Of a DNA stretch of 64,000 bases, positions 1 through 8,800 are shown in pieces. The stretch spans positions 1 to 64,000 of the forward strand of contig CBDFGS010000007.1 in assembly GCA_965247255.1 (NCBI GenBank). Reading direction: 5' to 3'. Source of the DNA: CBDFGS01 sp965247255. Its GTDB lineage: Bacteria > Chloroflexota > Dehalococcoidia > Lucifugimonadales > CAUZJF01. The position numbers and the translations under genes are program-made. Position 1 is the stretch's first letter. Every line of letters begins with the position of its first letter. The notes under the pieces were generated by a model. The model was not told where the DNA came from, ran no database searches, and saw nothing but the letters and a program-made list of their open reading frames with translations.

Positions 1-14
1 AGTCGAGGGCACAA

Positions 15-109
15 TGGGTGTCAAGGCGCGGTCGCGGCGTGGCGGCGGCGACGGCGCGGACCGGCGAGCGCGTTGTGACGGCGGGCCTCCGCGGCGCGGT
101 TGACACCCA
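15..109. repeat. 10-bp inverted repeat around a promoter
   Basis: TGGGTGTCAA at 15-24 is the exact reverse complement of TTGACACCCA at 100-109. The right arm contains the -35 box of the promoter at 100-128, so the pair could be an operator looped over about 75 bp. The arms are seen directly; the operator role is inferred. Confidence 0.5.
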
Positions 110-128
110 CTAACGCCTGGGATAAATT
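100..128 (+). promoter_or_regulatory. Sigma70-type promoter
   Basis: A consensus -35 TTGACA (100-105) is followed after 17 bp by TAAATT (123-128). It faces the aminotransferase gene at 292, giving a leader of about 155 nt. The leader contains a GGGCG...CGCCC hairpin near 194-217. Confidence 0.6.
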
Positions 129-291
129 CGGCCCGCAGACCGGCCCCGGACGCGATGCCGAAGTTCGCGCGCTCACCAGGCAGGAACGAAGAGGGCGGGC
201 ACATAGGCATCGCCCCTACTGGCGGGTGGACGACGTAGTGTGGGAGCGACGAGACCCTTAGCGACCTCGATGCCGATTACGGAGGGCCACG

Positions 292-1479
292 ATGGCGGTA
301 TCCAAGAAGATCAAGCGCTTTATGCAGGAGGGCTCCTGGATACGCAAGATGTTCGAGGATGGGATCGCCCTCAAACAGCGCTACGGCGACGAGAGCGTAT
401 TCGACCTATCGCTGGGCAATCCGATCATGGAGCCTCCCGAGGAGTTCCTGAGCGAGCTCCGTAAGATCGCCAAAGCGCCGCCTCCGGGAATGCACCGCTA
501 CATGCCCAACTCGGGCTATCCGGAGACGCGGGCCGCCGTCGCCGCGCAGCTATCGATAGAGGCCGGGCGCGAGTTCAGCGCGCAGCACATCGTGATGACG
601 TGCGGCGCGGGCGGGGCCCTCAACGTCGTGATGCGAACGGTGCTCGACCCCGGCGACGAAGTGGTGATCTTCGCCCCCTACTTCGTCGAGTACATCTTCT
701 ACGCCGATAACCACGGCGCCACCTGCACCGTAGTGCCTCCCGGCGATGACTTCCTGCCGGACTTGCGGGCGCTCGAAGACGCCATCGGTCCGAGAACCCG
801 TATCGTGCTGATCAGCTCTCCCAATAACCCGACGGGCGTGGTCTATCCGCGGGAGACGCTGGAGAGGCTGGGAGAGACGGTCCGGAAGAGAGAGCAGGAG
901 CTAGGGATAGAGGTCTTCCTGGTAAGCGACGAGCCTTACCGCCACATACTGTTCGATGGCATCGAATACCCACAGGTGTTCGAGCACCACTCTAGAAGTG
1001 TGGTTGCCACCTCGCACTCCAAGGACCTGGCCCTGCCCGGCGAGCGGATCGGCTTCATCGCCGTCAATCCGGAATATGATGACTGGTCCGAGCTGGCGGA
1101 CGGCCTCACCTTCTCAAACAGGATCCTGGGGTTCGTCAACGCACCGGCCCTGATGCAGCACATCGTCGCGCACCTCCAGGGAGTGACCGTCGACGTTGCG
1201 GAGTACCAGGCGGAACGCGACTTTCTCTACGAGAACCTTCTCGATATCGGATACACGGTCGTCAAGCCCGGAGGCGCCTTCTACATGTTCCCCGCTACGC
1301 CCATCGACGACGATACGGAGTTCGTCGCTGAGCTGGCCAGGCACAAAGTACTCGTCGTCCCCGGCACCGGCTTCGGCCTACCGGGCCACTTCCGCATCGC
1401 CTACTGCGTCAGCGACCAAACCCTCGAGGGCGCCATACCGGGCTTTCGAGCAGCTTTCGAGCGCTTCACGCAGTGCTAG
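292..1479 (+). CDS. PLP-dependent aminotransferase, class I/II
   Basis: A 395-residue fold-type I aminotransferase, normal length for AspC-like enzymes, that would transfer an amino group from an amino acid to a 2-oxo acid using pyridoxal phosphate in the cytosol. Visible signatures are the NPTG motif in SSPNNPTGVVY (about residues 174-184), the cofactor lysine in SHSKDLALPGERIG (K244), and a C-terminal GxFYMFP stretch. The ATG has a good Shine-Dalgarno (GGAGGG) seven bases upstream and a consensus promoter at 100-128. The substrate cannot be read from the sequence. Aspartate, aromatic or alanine aminotransferase are all possible. The next gene, threonine synthase, converges on it, so they are not an operon. 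Confidence 0.9.
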   Translation: MAVSKKIKRFMQEGSWIRKMFEDGIALKQRYGDESVFDLSLGNPIMEPPEEFLSELRKIAKAPPPGMHRYMPNSGYPETRAAVAAQLSIEAGREFSAQHIVMTCGAGGALNVVMRTVLDPGDEVVIFAPYFVEYIFYADNHGATCTVVPPGDDFLPDLRALEDAIGPRTRIVLISSPNNPTGVVYPRETLERLGETVRKREQELGIEVFLVSDEPYRHILFDGIEYPQVFEHHSRSVVATSHSKDLALPGERIGFIAVNPEYDDWSELADGLTFSNRILGFVNAPALMQHIVAHLQGVTVDVAEYQAERDFLYENLLDIGYTVVKPGGAFYMFPATPIDDDTEFVAELARHKVLVVPGTGFGLPGHFRIAYCVSDQTLEGAIPGFRAAFERFTQC

Positions 1480-1488
1480 GGAGGACTA

Positions 1489-1572
1489 ACCACAGAGGAC
1501 ACAGAGACCACAGAGGTTTATCGATCGAAGTTATCCTTCTTAACCCTCCGTGTACTCTGTGGTCTCCGTGGT
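1489..1572. terminator. Long imperfect palindrome between convergent genes
   Basis: Arms of about 28 nt, ACCACAGAGG... on the left and ...CTCCGTGGT on the right, pair with about seven mismatches, several of them G-U compatible. The element lies exactly between the aminotransferase stop (1479) and the threonine synthase stop (1580), so it is placed as a bidirectional terminator. It lacks a T-tract. CCACAGAG-type palindromes recur in intergenic DNA of many bacteria. Confidence 0.5.
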
Positions 1573-1579
1573 GAGTCCC

Positions 1580-2683
1580 TCATCCGCCCTTGAGGCCCGA
1601 GCCTGTTACGGGCGCCAGCACAGTGTCGCCGGCGCGGATAACACCGCGTTCCATCAGGCCCCGGATTCCCGCAAACGCGGCTGCCGAGGTGGGCTCGGCG
1701 AACACGCCCTCCCGCTCGGATAGTTCGCGCTGCATCGCCAGGATGCTCGCGTCGTCCACGGCAACAGCATCTCCCCTGGTGTCGCGCATCACCTGAACGA
1801 TCTGGTCCAGCCGGGCCGGGGCCGCCACCGCGATTCCCCCCGCCACCGTGCCGCGGGCGCTCTCAGGCGCCCAGGACTGATCGCCATGCACCGCCACGAT
1901 CGGAGCGACCCCCACGGCCTGGACGCAATGCAGCCGGGGCATTTGAGCGAGCCGGCCAGCATCTCCCTGCTCGGTGAGCCCTTTCCACGTCCCAATCAGC
2001 AACGAGCCGTTGCCCACCGGGAACACGATATGATCGGGGAGCGAGCCTGCAAGCTGCTCGACAAGCTCGTACGCGAACGTCTTGGTCCCTTCGGCGAAGT
2101 ACGGACTCATGACATGAGACGCGTAGACCAAGCCCCGCTCGAGGTAGAAGGCCACCGCGGCCTCCTTCACGGCCTCGCGCGTCCCGTCGACCGCGTGGAC
2201 CGTGGCGCCGTACGCTTGAATCTGCCGCAGCTTCGCGACAGGAGCGCTTGCCGGAACGAAGATGTGCGCCTGAATCCCGGCCCTCGCGGCGTAGGCGGCG
2301 ACCGAAGCGCCCGCGTTCCCAGACGAGTCCTCGACCAGCGCCCTTGCGCCGTGCTCTTTCGCCATCGAAACCATCACCGCGGCTCCGCGGTCCTTGAACG
2401 AGCCTGTGGGGTTCAGGAATTCCAGCTTGCCGTCCAGGCGCTCAAGGTCGAGGAGCCGGGCCATCGACGGCAGCTCCGCGATAGGGGTGTTCCCCTCGCC
2501 CAGCGACACAGCAGCGCCAGGGCTGTGCGTCGGCTGCGGGGCACGTCCGGCGCCAGCATGCTCGGTCGCCGGTGCAAGGTAGTCGACGTCGAGGGGGGCA
2601 CCACAGTCGCGACAGGCCAGCGTGGTTATGTCGGTGGCGTGCGAGGCGCCGCAGCGGGTGCAGCGTAAGCGGATATGAGACAA
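1580..2683 (-). CDS. thrC: Threonine synthase
   Basis: A 367-residue PLP enzyme of fold type II that converts O-phosphohomoserine to threonine, the last step of threonine synthesis. The N-terminus carries a zinc-ribbon with cysteines at about 8, 11, 24 and 27, typical of the short bacterial and archaeal class. The cofactor lysine is K97 in NPTGSFKDRGA. The glycine-rich phosphate loop is near PVGNGSLLIG and the C-terminus ends VTGSGLKGG. The ATG is four bases from the stop of the broken Phd-type gene upstream, so the two were probably co-transcribed. No homoserine kinase or dehydrogenase lies nearby. Confidence 0.92.
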   Translation of the reverse strand: MSHIRLRCTRCGASHATDITTLACRDCGAPLDVDYLAPATEHAGAGRAPQPTHSPGAAVSLGEGNTPIAELPSMARLLDLERLDGKLEFLNPTGSFKDRGAAVMVSMAKEHGARALVEDSSGNAGASVAAYAARAGIQAHIFVPASAPVAKLRQIQAYGATVHAVDGTREAVKEAAVAFYLERGLVYASHVMSPYFAEGTKTFAYELVEQLAGSLPDHIVFPVGNGSLLIGTWKGLTEQGDAGRLAQMPRLHCVQAVGVAPIVAVHGDQSWAPESARGTVAGGIAVAAPARLDQIVQVMRDTRGDAVAVDDASILAMQRELSEREGVFAEPTSAAAFAGIRGLMERGVIRAGDTVLAPVTGSGLKGG

Positions 2684-2686
2684 GGG

Positions 2687-3010
2687 CTAACCGCTCCCAC
2701 CGAGCGAGCGTGGATGCCGCTCTAACGCCGGAGGCACAACCCGGCCTCGCGTTTCCAGGCCCCGCCGGTATATCTCCTCCACCGTTTCGTCCAATTCTTC
2801 GAAGTCCGCCCACGCCCACACGGCGGGGAGCAACCCCATGGGTGCACCTTGCCCCTCACGCTCCAGGCGTTCCCGGTCATCTGTCGAGACCGGGGCCACC
2901 ATGGGCTTGGCCCGCCGTTCGATCACGAACCTCTCCCTCTTGAAGACTACACGACTCATGATCTCCTAGAGTCGCTTCCCAGCCTCACTCAGGCTCAGGA
3001 TATCAGCCAC
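2687..3010 (-). pseudogene. Phd/YefM-type antitoxin with in-frame amber codon
   Basis: Reading from GTG at 3010, which has an ideal Shine-Dalgarno (GGAGG, 5-nt spacing), the frame gives VADILSLSEAGKRL, then TAG at 2966-2968, then EIMSRVVFKRERFVIERR. This is the normal Phd N-terminus (SxSEARxxLSEI...GERFVIERRGKPVA) with one codon replaced by a stop. After the stop an ATG at 2959, preceded by CTAGGAG, opens a 90-residue frame. Reinitiation could therefore make an N-truncated product lacking the start of the DNA-binding fold. The C-terminus (DETVEEIYRRGLETRGR) also fits the family. No toxin gene is adjacent; threonine synthase follows at once. Either a pseudogene or a base error in the assembly would explain the stop. 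Confidence 0.72.
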
Positions 3011-3082
3011 AGGCTCCTCCAATCGGTCATGACGACCTTCAGTCCCGGCGTACTGAACGGAAGCTCAAATCCTACCCCTAAT

Positions 3083-4787
3083 CCCGAATCCACCGAAGGA
3101 CACCGATGGACGGCGTGAGGGCAGCGGAAGGGGGTGGGTGAGGGAGCTACAGGGGAGATGGCCTGGGGTCTTGGGGTAGATGGGAGGCCGGCGGGCGGTC
3201 TTCAGTGGCCGCACAGGGCCCCTAAGGCCCTATGCGGGAGTTGCGATGCGCGGGAAGGCGAGAGGATACGCAGCAGGGGACTCTCGCGACCGGGGTGGCG
3301 CGAGATTGCGGGGACGTTGGGTCAGTTGCAGGCTGGCCGTCAGGCCGGGAACGGAATGGCTTGCAGCCGGGCCAAGGCGCGAGTGAACTGGGTTTCCCAA
3401 GGCCAGCGCCGGGGGAGATGCAAAGTGAGGCGGCGCGCCGAGCGGGTGATCCGTCCCACCAGAGCGAAGACCCGCCGCCTGAGGGTCTTGGTGATCACGG
3501 TCCGCTCGCCCAGACCAATCCGCGCCGTCCAGCGGGCCAGGTTATGCGCCATCACCTGGACCGCCAGCCAGGCGCCGTTGGCGGCGAAGCGCGCCGACGG
3601 CATGTGGTTCAGCCCGACGCCGTACTTGAGGTCGCGTATGGCGTTCTCGACCTCGGCGTGGCGGCGATGATCGGCCTCCAGTTCCAGCGTCTCCCCATCG
3701 CGGTCGGTGATGAAGGCGTGATAGCTGTATCTGGCGAAGAGGGCGAGCTGGGAACCGGGCGTCGGCTTCACCCGCCGGACAATGAGCCGCACCGGCGCGG
3801 CGTCCGGCTTGGTCTGGAACGGGGTGTAAGTCGTCTCGGCGACATCGGCGGCGCCGTCCATCCAGTAGGGAATGGGAGTCCAGTCCTCCTCTGGTATCGC
3901 CTCGATCAGATCCCGCAGCCTGGCGCGCTGGCGGATGGTGATAGAGAAGCGGACATCCATTTCCCGGCAGGCGGCAACGACAGTGTGGGCGTAGAAGCCG
4001 CTGTCGGCCCGCACCGTGAGTTGTCCCCTGGCCCCGCCGTAGCGCACCCGCCCCACCGTCTCACGCAGGAAGTGGGCGGCGCCACGGGCGGTGTTGGCCC
4101 GGCCCTCGCGCAGCCGGGACATCAGCACCTCGCCGGTGCCGGCGGCAATGGCCAGCAGCGGGTGATAGCCGCGGGCGCCGGTATAGCCGTGGTGGCGCGC
4201 TCCCTCCTTGGCCAGTCCATAGGTCTCGCAGATGGTCGAGTCCAGGTCGATGGTCAGGGGCGAGTCGCCGGGTCCGGCCCCAGCGGCCCAGGCCCGGGCC
4301 AACAACTGGCGGCTCACGCGGTCGAGTTGACGGACATGCCCCCACCGGAAGCTGCGCAGGAAGGTCCCCAGGGTGGATGGCGCCTTGACCACGCAGCCTA
4401 GAACACCAACCGTCCCACCAGCGCGCAGCGCATCGGCGTCGTCGATGCAGTCGCCGCCTGCCAGCGCGGAAGCGACCAGCGTCAGCATCTTGTCCCCAGT
4501 GTTCGCCCGTCCCGGCGCTCCGCCGAGGTCAAGGTGATGGTCGACGAGTTCCCGCAGGCCCAGGTGCCGGGCTAGGGTGGCCGGCAGGAGCAGGCCGGCA
4601 TTGGCCACCAGGCGATGGTCGTCAAAGAGGATGCGGATACGGTCGGGTTTGTTCTGTGGCAGCATCTATTGGGTGCTCCTTGTTTCCGGGCGGGTTTCTG
4701 TTCCAAAACCATTATCCCAGATTCAGAGGAGCACCCGCTGGCTTCTTCAAGGGCTGTCCCCAAGGACGTCCTTCGGTGGATTCGGGC
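3083..4787 (-). mobile_element. IS1380-family insertion sequence, copy 1
   Basis: A 1,705-bp element with perfect 19-bp terminal inverted repeats, CCCGAATCCACCGAAGGAC, at 3083-3101 and, inverted, at 4768-4786. One extra C at 4787 completes the unit. A 4-bp target duplication TAAT flanks it (3079-3082 and 4788-4791), the duplication size expected for IS1380. It holds one transposase gene and about 255 bp of non-coding DNA behind it. Copy 2 at 22747-24451 has the same length and encodes an identical protein, so transposition was recent. It sits between the Phd-type gene and the response regulator and breaks no recognisable gene. Confidence 0.93.
3340..4665 (-). CDS. IS1380-family transposase (DDE)
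   Basis: A 441-residue DDE transposase that cuts and joins the ends of its own element. The likely catalytic acids are D140 or D142 in LTIDLDSTICETYG, D221 in VRADSGFY and E340 in HAEVENAIRDLKYG, the DDE group-1 arrangement. The frame is intact. A Shine-Dalgarno AAGGAG lies upstream of the ATG. The residues are identical to the second copy at 22869-24194. Large antisense frames inside the gene are by-products of its high GC content. Confidence 0.93.
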   Translation of the reverse strand: MLPQNKPDRIRILFDDHRLVANAGLLLPATLARHLGLRELVDHHLDLGGAPGRANTGDKMLTLVASALAGGDCIDDADALRAGGTVGVLGCVVKAPSTLGTFLRSFRWGHVRQLDRVSRQLLARAWAAGAGPGDSPLTIDLDSTICETYGLAKEGARHHGYTGARGYHPLLAIAAGTGEVLMSRLREGRANTARGAAHFLRETVGRVRYGGARGQLTVRADSGFYAHTVVAACREMDVRFSITIRQRARLRDLIEAIPEEDWTPIPYWMDGAADVAETTYTPFQTKPDAAPVRLIVRRVKPTPGSQLALFARYSYHAFITDRDGETLELEADHRRHAEVENAIRDLKYGVGLNHMPSARFAANGAWLAVQVMAHNLARWTARIGLGERTVITKTLRRRVFALVGRITRSARRLTLHLPRRWPWETQFTRALARLQAIPFPA

Positions 4788-4803
4788 TAATAGGAGGGAG
4801 TGA

Positions 4804-4849
4804 GGAGCCCTCACCTCGGTCCTCTCCCAGTGGCGGGAGAGGAGGTAAG
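4804..4849. repeat. Dispersed palindromic repeat, CTCTCCC/GGGAGAG type
   Basis: GAGCCCTCACCTC is followed by CCTCTCCC (4821-4828) and GGGAGAGG (4835-4842), a hairpin with an 8-bp stem. Nearly the same unit of about 45 bp occurs at 63491-63533, and a relative with stem CCTTCTCCC/GGGAGAAGG at 30633-30655. It lies just outside IS copy 1 and is not part of it. Confidence 0.7.
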
Positions 4850-4921
4850 AGGGGTACAGACTGGGTGCTGACGTCCGGGACCGTGTGAATGCCTGAGCAT
4901 CGGGCCCGCCTGACCGCGGGC

Positions 4922-5593
4922 CTAGCCGCGTTCCTCCGGCGGCATCGTGACCAGGCCTCGCCGCAACGCCTGCAAAACGGCCGCAGTCCTGTCGTTCACC
5001 TGAAGCTTGGAGAAGATGTTGGCGATGTGGTTCTTCACCGTCTTCTCGCTGATCACGAGCCGAGAGGCAATCTCTTTGTTGCCCAGTCCATCCGCCGCCA
5101 GCTGAAGCACCTGAAGCTCTCGGCGGGTAAGCTCCTCGTAACGAAGTCCCGGCTGCTGTCGCCCCGGCTCCTTGCCGAAGTGATCGAGCACCTTCCTTGC
5201 GATTATGCGGCACAAGACGACCTCGCCTCGGTACGCCGCCTCGATCGCCCTTCGTAGCTCCTCAGGCTCAGCCTCTTTGAGGACGTAACCGCGGGCGCCG
5301 GCACGCATGCTCGCGAATACGGACTCCGGGTCGTCGAACATGGTCACGAGAACGACCCCGATGTGCGGGTTCTCCTGGAGAATGGAACGGGTGGCTTCAA
5401 TGCCGCTGAGCTCGGGCATCTTGATGTCCATCAACACGACGTCCGGGACGATCTCTTGCGCCACTGCAACCGCCTCGCTGCCGCTTGCCGCCTCCGCGAC
5501 GACATCGATCCCCTCCATCTGCTCCAGGATCGTGCGGACGCCTTTTCGGAACAGCGTGTGGTCGTCAGCTAGTAGGACCCGGACTCGCTCCAA
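4922..5593 (-). CDS. NarL/LuxR-family response regulator
   Basis: A 223-residue two-domain transcription regulator, partner of the histidine kinase just upstream. The receiver domain (1-120) has the acidic pair D10/D11, the phosphorylation site D56 in DVVLMDIKMPE and the switch lysine in YVLKEAEP. A LuxR-type helix-turn-helix follows (about 155-215) with LTRRELQVLQLAADG and NKEIASRLVISEKTVKNH. Its start lies inside the kinase gene, a 29-bp overlap, so the two are translated from one message. The target genes are not identifiable, though the ABC exporter operon immediately upstream reads in the same direction. Confidence 0.93.
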   Translation of the reverse strand: MERVRVLLADDHTLFRKGVRTILEQMEGIDVVAEAASGSEAVAVAQEIVPDVVLMDIKMPELSGIEATRSILQENPHIGVVLVTMFDDPESVFASMRAGARGYVLKEAEPEELRRAIEAAYRGEVVLCRIIARKVLDHFGKEPGRQQPGLRYEELTRRELQVLQLAADGLGNKEIASRLVISEKTVKNHIANIFSKLQVNDRTAAVLQALRRGLVTMPPEERG

Positions 5594-6932
5594 CGGTCAC
5601 CTCCACCAACGGTAAACTGAGGACCGCGACGCACCCTTCGCCCGGACTGCTCTGCAGCGAGAATGTTCCGCCCAGCGCCTCAGCCCTCTCCCTCATGCTG
5701 AACAAGCCTAACCCTTTATCCGTCCCCACAGGGGACACGCCGGTTGGATCGAAGCCCTGGCCGTTGTCCTCCACCCTCAGCCTCACACCATCGGCGCCAA
5801 CGTTGAGTTGCACTGCCACTTCGCTGGCGGCTGAGTGGTCCTGCACGTTAGTCAAGCACTCCTGTGCCACCCGAAACACCGTAACCTCTGTCAGCGGGGT
5901 TGCTGCGGTGTCCTGAGAGCCTGTGAATGCGGCCTCGATTCCGGCATCCTCGCCTAAGCGGTCGACCATCTGCTGGACAGCTCCCTTGAGCCCTAGCTGG
6001 TCGAGTGCCAGGGGCCTCAGATCGTATATGAGGCCCCTGATCTCCTGGATGTGGCCCTTCACGCTGTCAGCGATCTCATCGAGCTGTCTCTCCGAACCCT
6101 CAGGGTCCGTGCTTAGCGTATGCCTGGCGGCTCTGACCCTGTTTCCGATAGCTGCCAGCGAGGGACCGAGGCCGTCGTGCAACTCCCTTGAGATTCTACG
6201 GCGCTCCTCCTCCTCAGCCATCACGACGTGCGTCATGCGCTCGCGGAGCGCTCTGGACCGCTCTTGCTCCAAAGTTGCCACCTGAAGCCGTGCGAGCTCA
6301 CTAGCCATATCGTTGATTTGATGGGCCAGGTCCCCCAGCTCATCCTGGTTGTCCACTTCCACAGGCCGCGTGAAATCACCGGAGCCGATCTTGGCCATGG
6401 ATTCTCCCATTCTGCGCACGGGCACGATCACCGACCACGCCATAGCCGCTCCCAGGGCAGCGGCTATGAGCACTCCCGCCGAGCCCATGATAGGAGTTAC
6501 ACGGAACAGGAAGCCGTGCTGCTTGTCTTCCAGGTCCTGCATGGCCTGGAGGAAAGACGTGCGCCTTTCGCTCGGCGAGGCGTTCCCCGGCGAACCCGGA
6601 GCGCCCATCATCTCCTTGATCTCGTGGACCCCTGAGTGCATCGATTCCATGGCGCCGTAGTTGACCAGGCTGACCACGAGGAAAAGGGCGGAGATGGCGG
6701 CGATAGCAAACTCGAATTTCCAGCGGATGCTATAGGCGATCCGGGCTATGAAACGGGAGAGCGGCTTGGAGGCGAGCCACACTAGGGGGTACATGGCCCC
6801 GATGACGAGCATCGTGGACACGGCGCCAAGACCCGACAGCGCGAGCATGGCCGCGGTCACTCCCACGCTGGTCATGAGCAGGATGGGTCCGCGACCTACC
6901 TTGATCTTGCGGTTACCCGCGGCGATTATCAT
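5565..6932 (-). CDS. Sensor histidine kinase, NarX/DesK (HisKA_3) type
   Basis: A 455-residue membrane sensor. Two closely spaced helices (about 15-55) are followed by a third (73-92), an extracytoplasmic stretch of about 50 residues and a fourth helix (148-170). A HAMP linker runs from about 170 to 225. The dimerisation domain has the phospho-accepting histidine H252 in ISRELHDGLGPSLAAI, the HisKA_3 signature. The ATPase domain shows DNGQGFD and GLGLFSMRERA. It phosphorylates the overlapping NarL-type regulator. The short outer loop suggests sensing of membrane state or a small ligand rather than a large one; this is inference. Confidence 0.92.
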   Translation of the reverse strand: MIIAAGNRKIKVGRGPILLMTSVGVTAAMLALSGLGAVSTMLVIGAMYPLVWLASKPLSRFIARIAYSIRWKFEFAIAAISALFLVVSLVNYGAMESMHSGVHEIKEMMGAPGSPGNASPSERRTSFLQAMQDLEDKQHGFLFRVTPIMGSAGVLIAAALGAAMAWSVIVPVRRMGESMAKIGSGDFTRPVEVDNQDELGDLAHQINDMASELARLQVATLEQERSRALRERMTHVVMAEEEERRRISRELHDGLGPSLAAIGNRVRAARHTLSTDPEGSERQLDEIADSVKGHIQEIRGLIYDLRPLALDQLGLKGAVQQMVDRLGEDAGIEAAFTGSQDTAATPLTEVTVFRVAQECLTNVQDHSAASEVAVQLNVGADGVRLRVEDNGQGFDPTGVSPVGTDKGLGLFSMRERAEALGGTFSLQSSPGEGCVAVLSLPLVEVTVGASPGPTS

Positions 6933-7120
6933 CCACCCACCTCCTCAGGCGCCGTTCCGGACCTGCTAGAGGGCCGCCTACGCCACCCGATTGCCGCCCC
7001 CGATCGCTCGCCATCAGGGCCCTTGGATTCCTCGCTGGCGTTCGGAATGACACAGGGTCGGCGAGCGCTATTGGGGTCCGGCGTCTGAACGCGGTACGTT
7101 TTCGCGCCTTACGGTCGAGG

Positions 7121-7849
7121 CTACGGCACGTCCATCTTGTGCAGCCGGTACACCGTGAGCGAGAAGAACGCCAGCGTCACCAGGGCGGCGCCGCCGATAG
7201 CGGCTGGGAACTCGATGACCCGGTCCGCCAGCACATCGAGCCCTTCCTCGTCGATCCCGTGCATGATGGCCAGCGTATAGCCTCGGATGCTGAGATAACG
7301 GATCCCGCCAAGCAGCGAGCTCATCAAGCCTTCCCACAGCAGCACGTACAGCAGGGCGAAGGGGAGCGCGCTCCGCGTCATCAGACCGGCCCAAGTGAAG
7401 ATCGCAGCGTACCCAACCACCCCGGCGAGTAGCGCAATCGCAACGGCAACAGGGGTCCTGACACCGGCGTCTCTGCCGATCACCGTCGTGAGCACGCCGC
7501 TGGCGACCAGCAGCGGCCCGGCGAGGACCACCGACGCCATCAACTTGGGAAGTACTATGTTGAAGCGCGCTATCGGCTTCAGTACGAGGTAGCTGAGGGT
7601 GCGGTCCTCCAGCTCGTTGCCGAATGACGCTGTGGCCAAGGCCATTACCACAATGGGCATGATCGCCCCGACTATCATGCCGTCGATAAACCCGTCGATA
7701 TGGGCGTCCTCCCACTGCGAGCCATCGGCTCCCCCGGATGCTCGGATCAGCGCAGTCACGGCCACGGGGATTACCGCCAGGAGCAAGATGAGAAAGACTC
7801 GCCATCGCCCGGCCAGCTGACGCATGGAGAGCGTGAGCATCTGTGCCAT
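7121..7849 (-). CDS. ABC-2 transporter permease
   Basis: A 242-residue integral membrane protein with about six hydrophobic segments and the ABC-2 pattern LVLKPIARFNIVLPKLMAS between the first helices. It is the last of four genes in an exporter operon running from 10613 to 7121. Its ATG follows the stop of the second ATPase gene with no gap (TAG-ATG), indicating coupling. It probably pairs with the ATPase at 7850-8800. The substrate is unknown. Confidence 0.85.
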   Translation of the reverse strand: MAQMLTLSMRQLAGRWRVFLILLLAVIPVAVTALIRASGGADGSQWEDAHIDGFIDGMIVGAIMPIVVMALATASFGNELEDRTLSYLVLKPIARFNIVLPKLMASVVLAGPLLVASGVLTTVIGRDAGVRTPVAVAIALLAGVVGYAAIFTWAGLMTRSALPFALLYVLLWEGLMSSLLGGIRYLSIRGYTLAIMHGIDEEGLDVLADRVIEFPAAIGGAALVTLAFFSLTVYRLHKMDVP

Positions 7850-8800
7850 CTACCCCTCCACCACGTAGCTGAAGACGCTTTCGAGGGACTCGTCCAGCGG
7901 CTCCACCCGGAAGAGGCGTACCCCGCGCTGCTGCGCCAGGAGGGGGATCGACTCGTGAAGAAACGATACGTTCCGGCTCAAGACGACCACGGAGTCATCC
8001 GACTCTACGGATACAGAGTCAACCTGATCTGCCTCGACCAGGGCCGCGGCCATCGCTCTGGGCGAGTCGGTCACCACCCGCACGGAATACGGCCGCTCGT
8101 CCAGCTTGGCGCGAATTGCGCGGAAGTCTCCGGCGGCCGCAAGCTTACCGCTGACCAGCAGCAGGATATGGTCGGCGAGCGTCTCGACCTCTTCGAGGAT
8201 GTGGGACGAGATGAGAATCGTCCTGCCATCGCGGGCGAGACGGCGCATCAGGTCGTGAAACTCTATCCGCTGGCGGGGGTCGGTGCCGTTGAGCGGCTCA
8301 TCCAACACCAGCACCTCGGGGTCGTGGACCAGCGCGGCCGCCAGCCGCATTCGCTGGCGCATGCCGCGGGAGTACCCCTTCATGACCCGGTCCTGCGCAT
8401 CCAGCAAGCCAACAGCCTCGATGGCCCTCTGCACCGCCGAGGCCCGCGGAGACACGCGGTAGAGCCGAGCGGCTAGCTCCACGAATCGCCGCCCGGTGTA
8501 GAAGTCGTAAACGGCCTCATGCTCCGACATCACGCCAAGCCGGTTATACAGGCGCGGGTTGCCCCGGACGCGCTCTCCGAGAACCGCCACATCGCCATCG
8601 GAGGGGCTGGCCAACCCGGCGATCATATGCAGAAGCGTGGTCTTGCCAGCGCCGTTCGGTCCCAGCAGCCCGGTTATGCCCGGGTAGACCTGCAGGGAGA
8701 TATCGTTCACCGCAACGACGTTACCGAACCATTTGGAGACACCACGCACGTCGATGGTACTGGCCGTCGCGGCTGCGCTGACGGCACCGGACGAGGTCAT
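7850..8800 (-). CDS. ABC transporter ATP-binding protein (ABC-2 exporter)
   Basis: A 316-residue nucleotide-binding subunit. Walker A is GPNGAGKTT, the signature region is YSRGMRQRMRLAAALVHDP (degenerate LSGGQ, usual in the ABC-2/CcmA group), Walker B is VLVLDEP and the switch histidine is in ISSHILEE. The C-terminal extension of about 90 residues is typical of drug or lipid exporter ATPases. I chose ATG 8800 over the longer frame because GGAGG lies 8 nt upstream and the ATG overlaps the preceding stop (ATGA). It likely powers the adjacent permease. Confidence 0.88.
   Translation of the reverse strand: MTSSGAVSAAATASTIDVRGVSKWFGNVVAVNDISLQVYPGITGLLGPNGAGKTTLLHMIAGLASPSDGDVAVLGERVRGNPRLYNRLGVMSEHEAVYDFYTGRRFVELAARLYRVSPRASAVQRAIEAVGLLDAQDRVMKGYSRGMRQRMRLAAALVHDPEVLVLDEPLNGTDPRQRIEFHDLMRRLARDGRTILISSHILEEVETLADHILLLVSGKLAAAGDFRAIRAKLDERPYSVRVVTDSPRAMAAALVEADQVDSVSVESDDSVVVLSRNVSFLHESIPLLAQQRGVRLFRVEPLDESLESVFSYVVEG

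Noticed and set aside
1886..2668. 260-codon frame antisense to threonine synthase
   Set aside because: Fully covered by thrC, which has all family motifs; the antisense product resembles nothing.
2966..2968. Recoded amber (pyrrolysine) in the Phd-type gene
   Set aside because: No pyrrolysine genes are seen and Phd homologs have an ordinary residue at this place; a nonsense mutation or base error is simpler.
3232..4401. 389-codon frame antisense to the transposase (also 23133-24302)
   Set aside because: It lies entirely inside the transposase gene on the other strand, has no Shine-Dalgarno or recognisable domain, and is a by-product of GC-rich codons.
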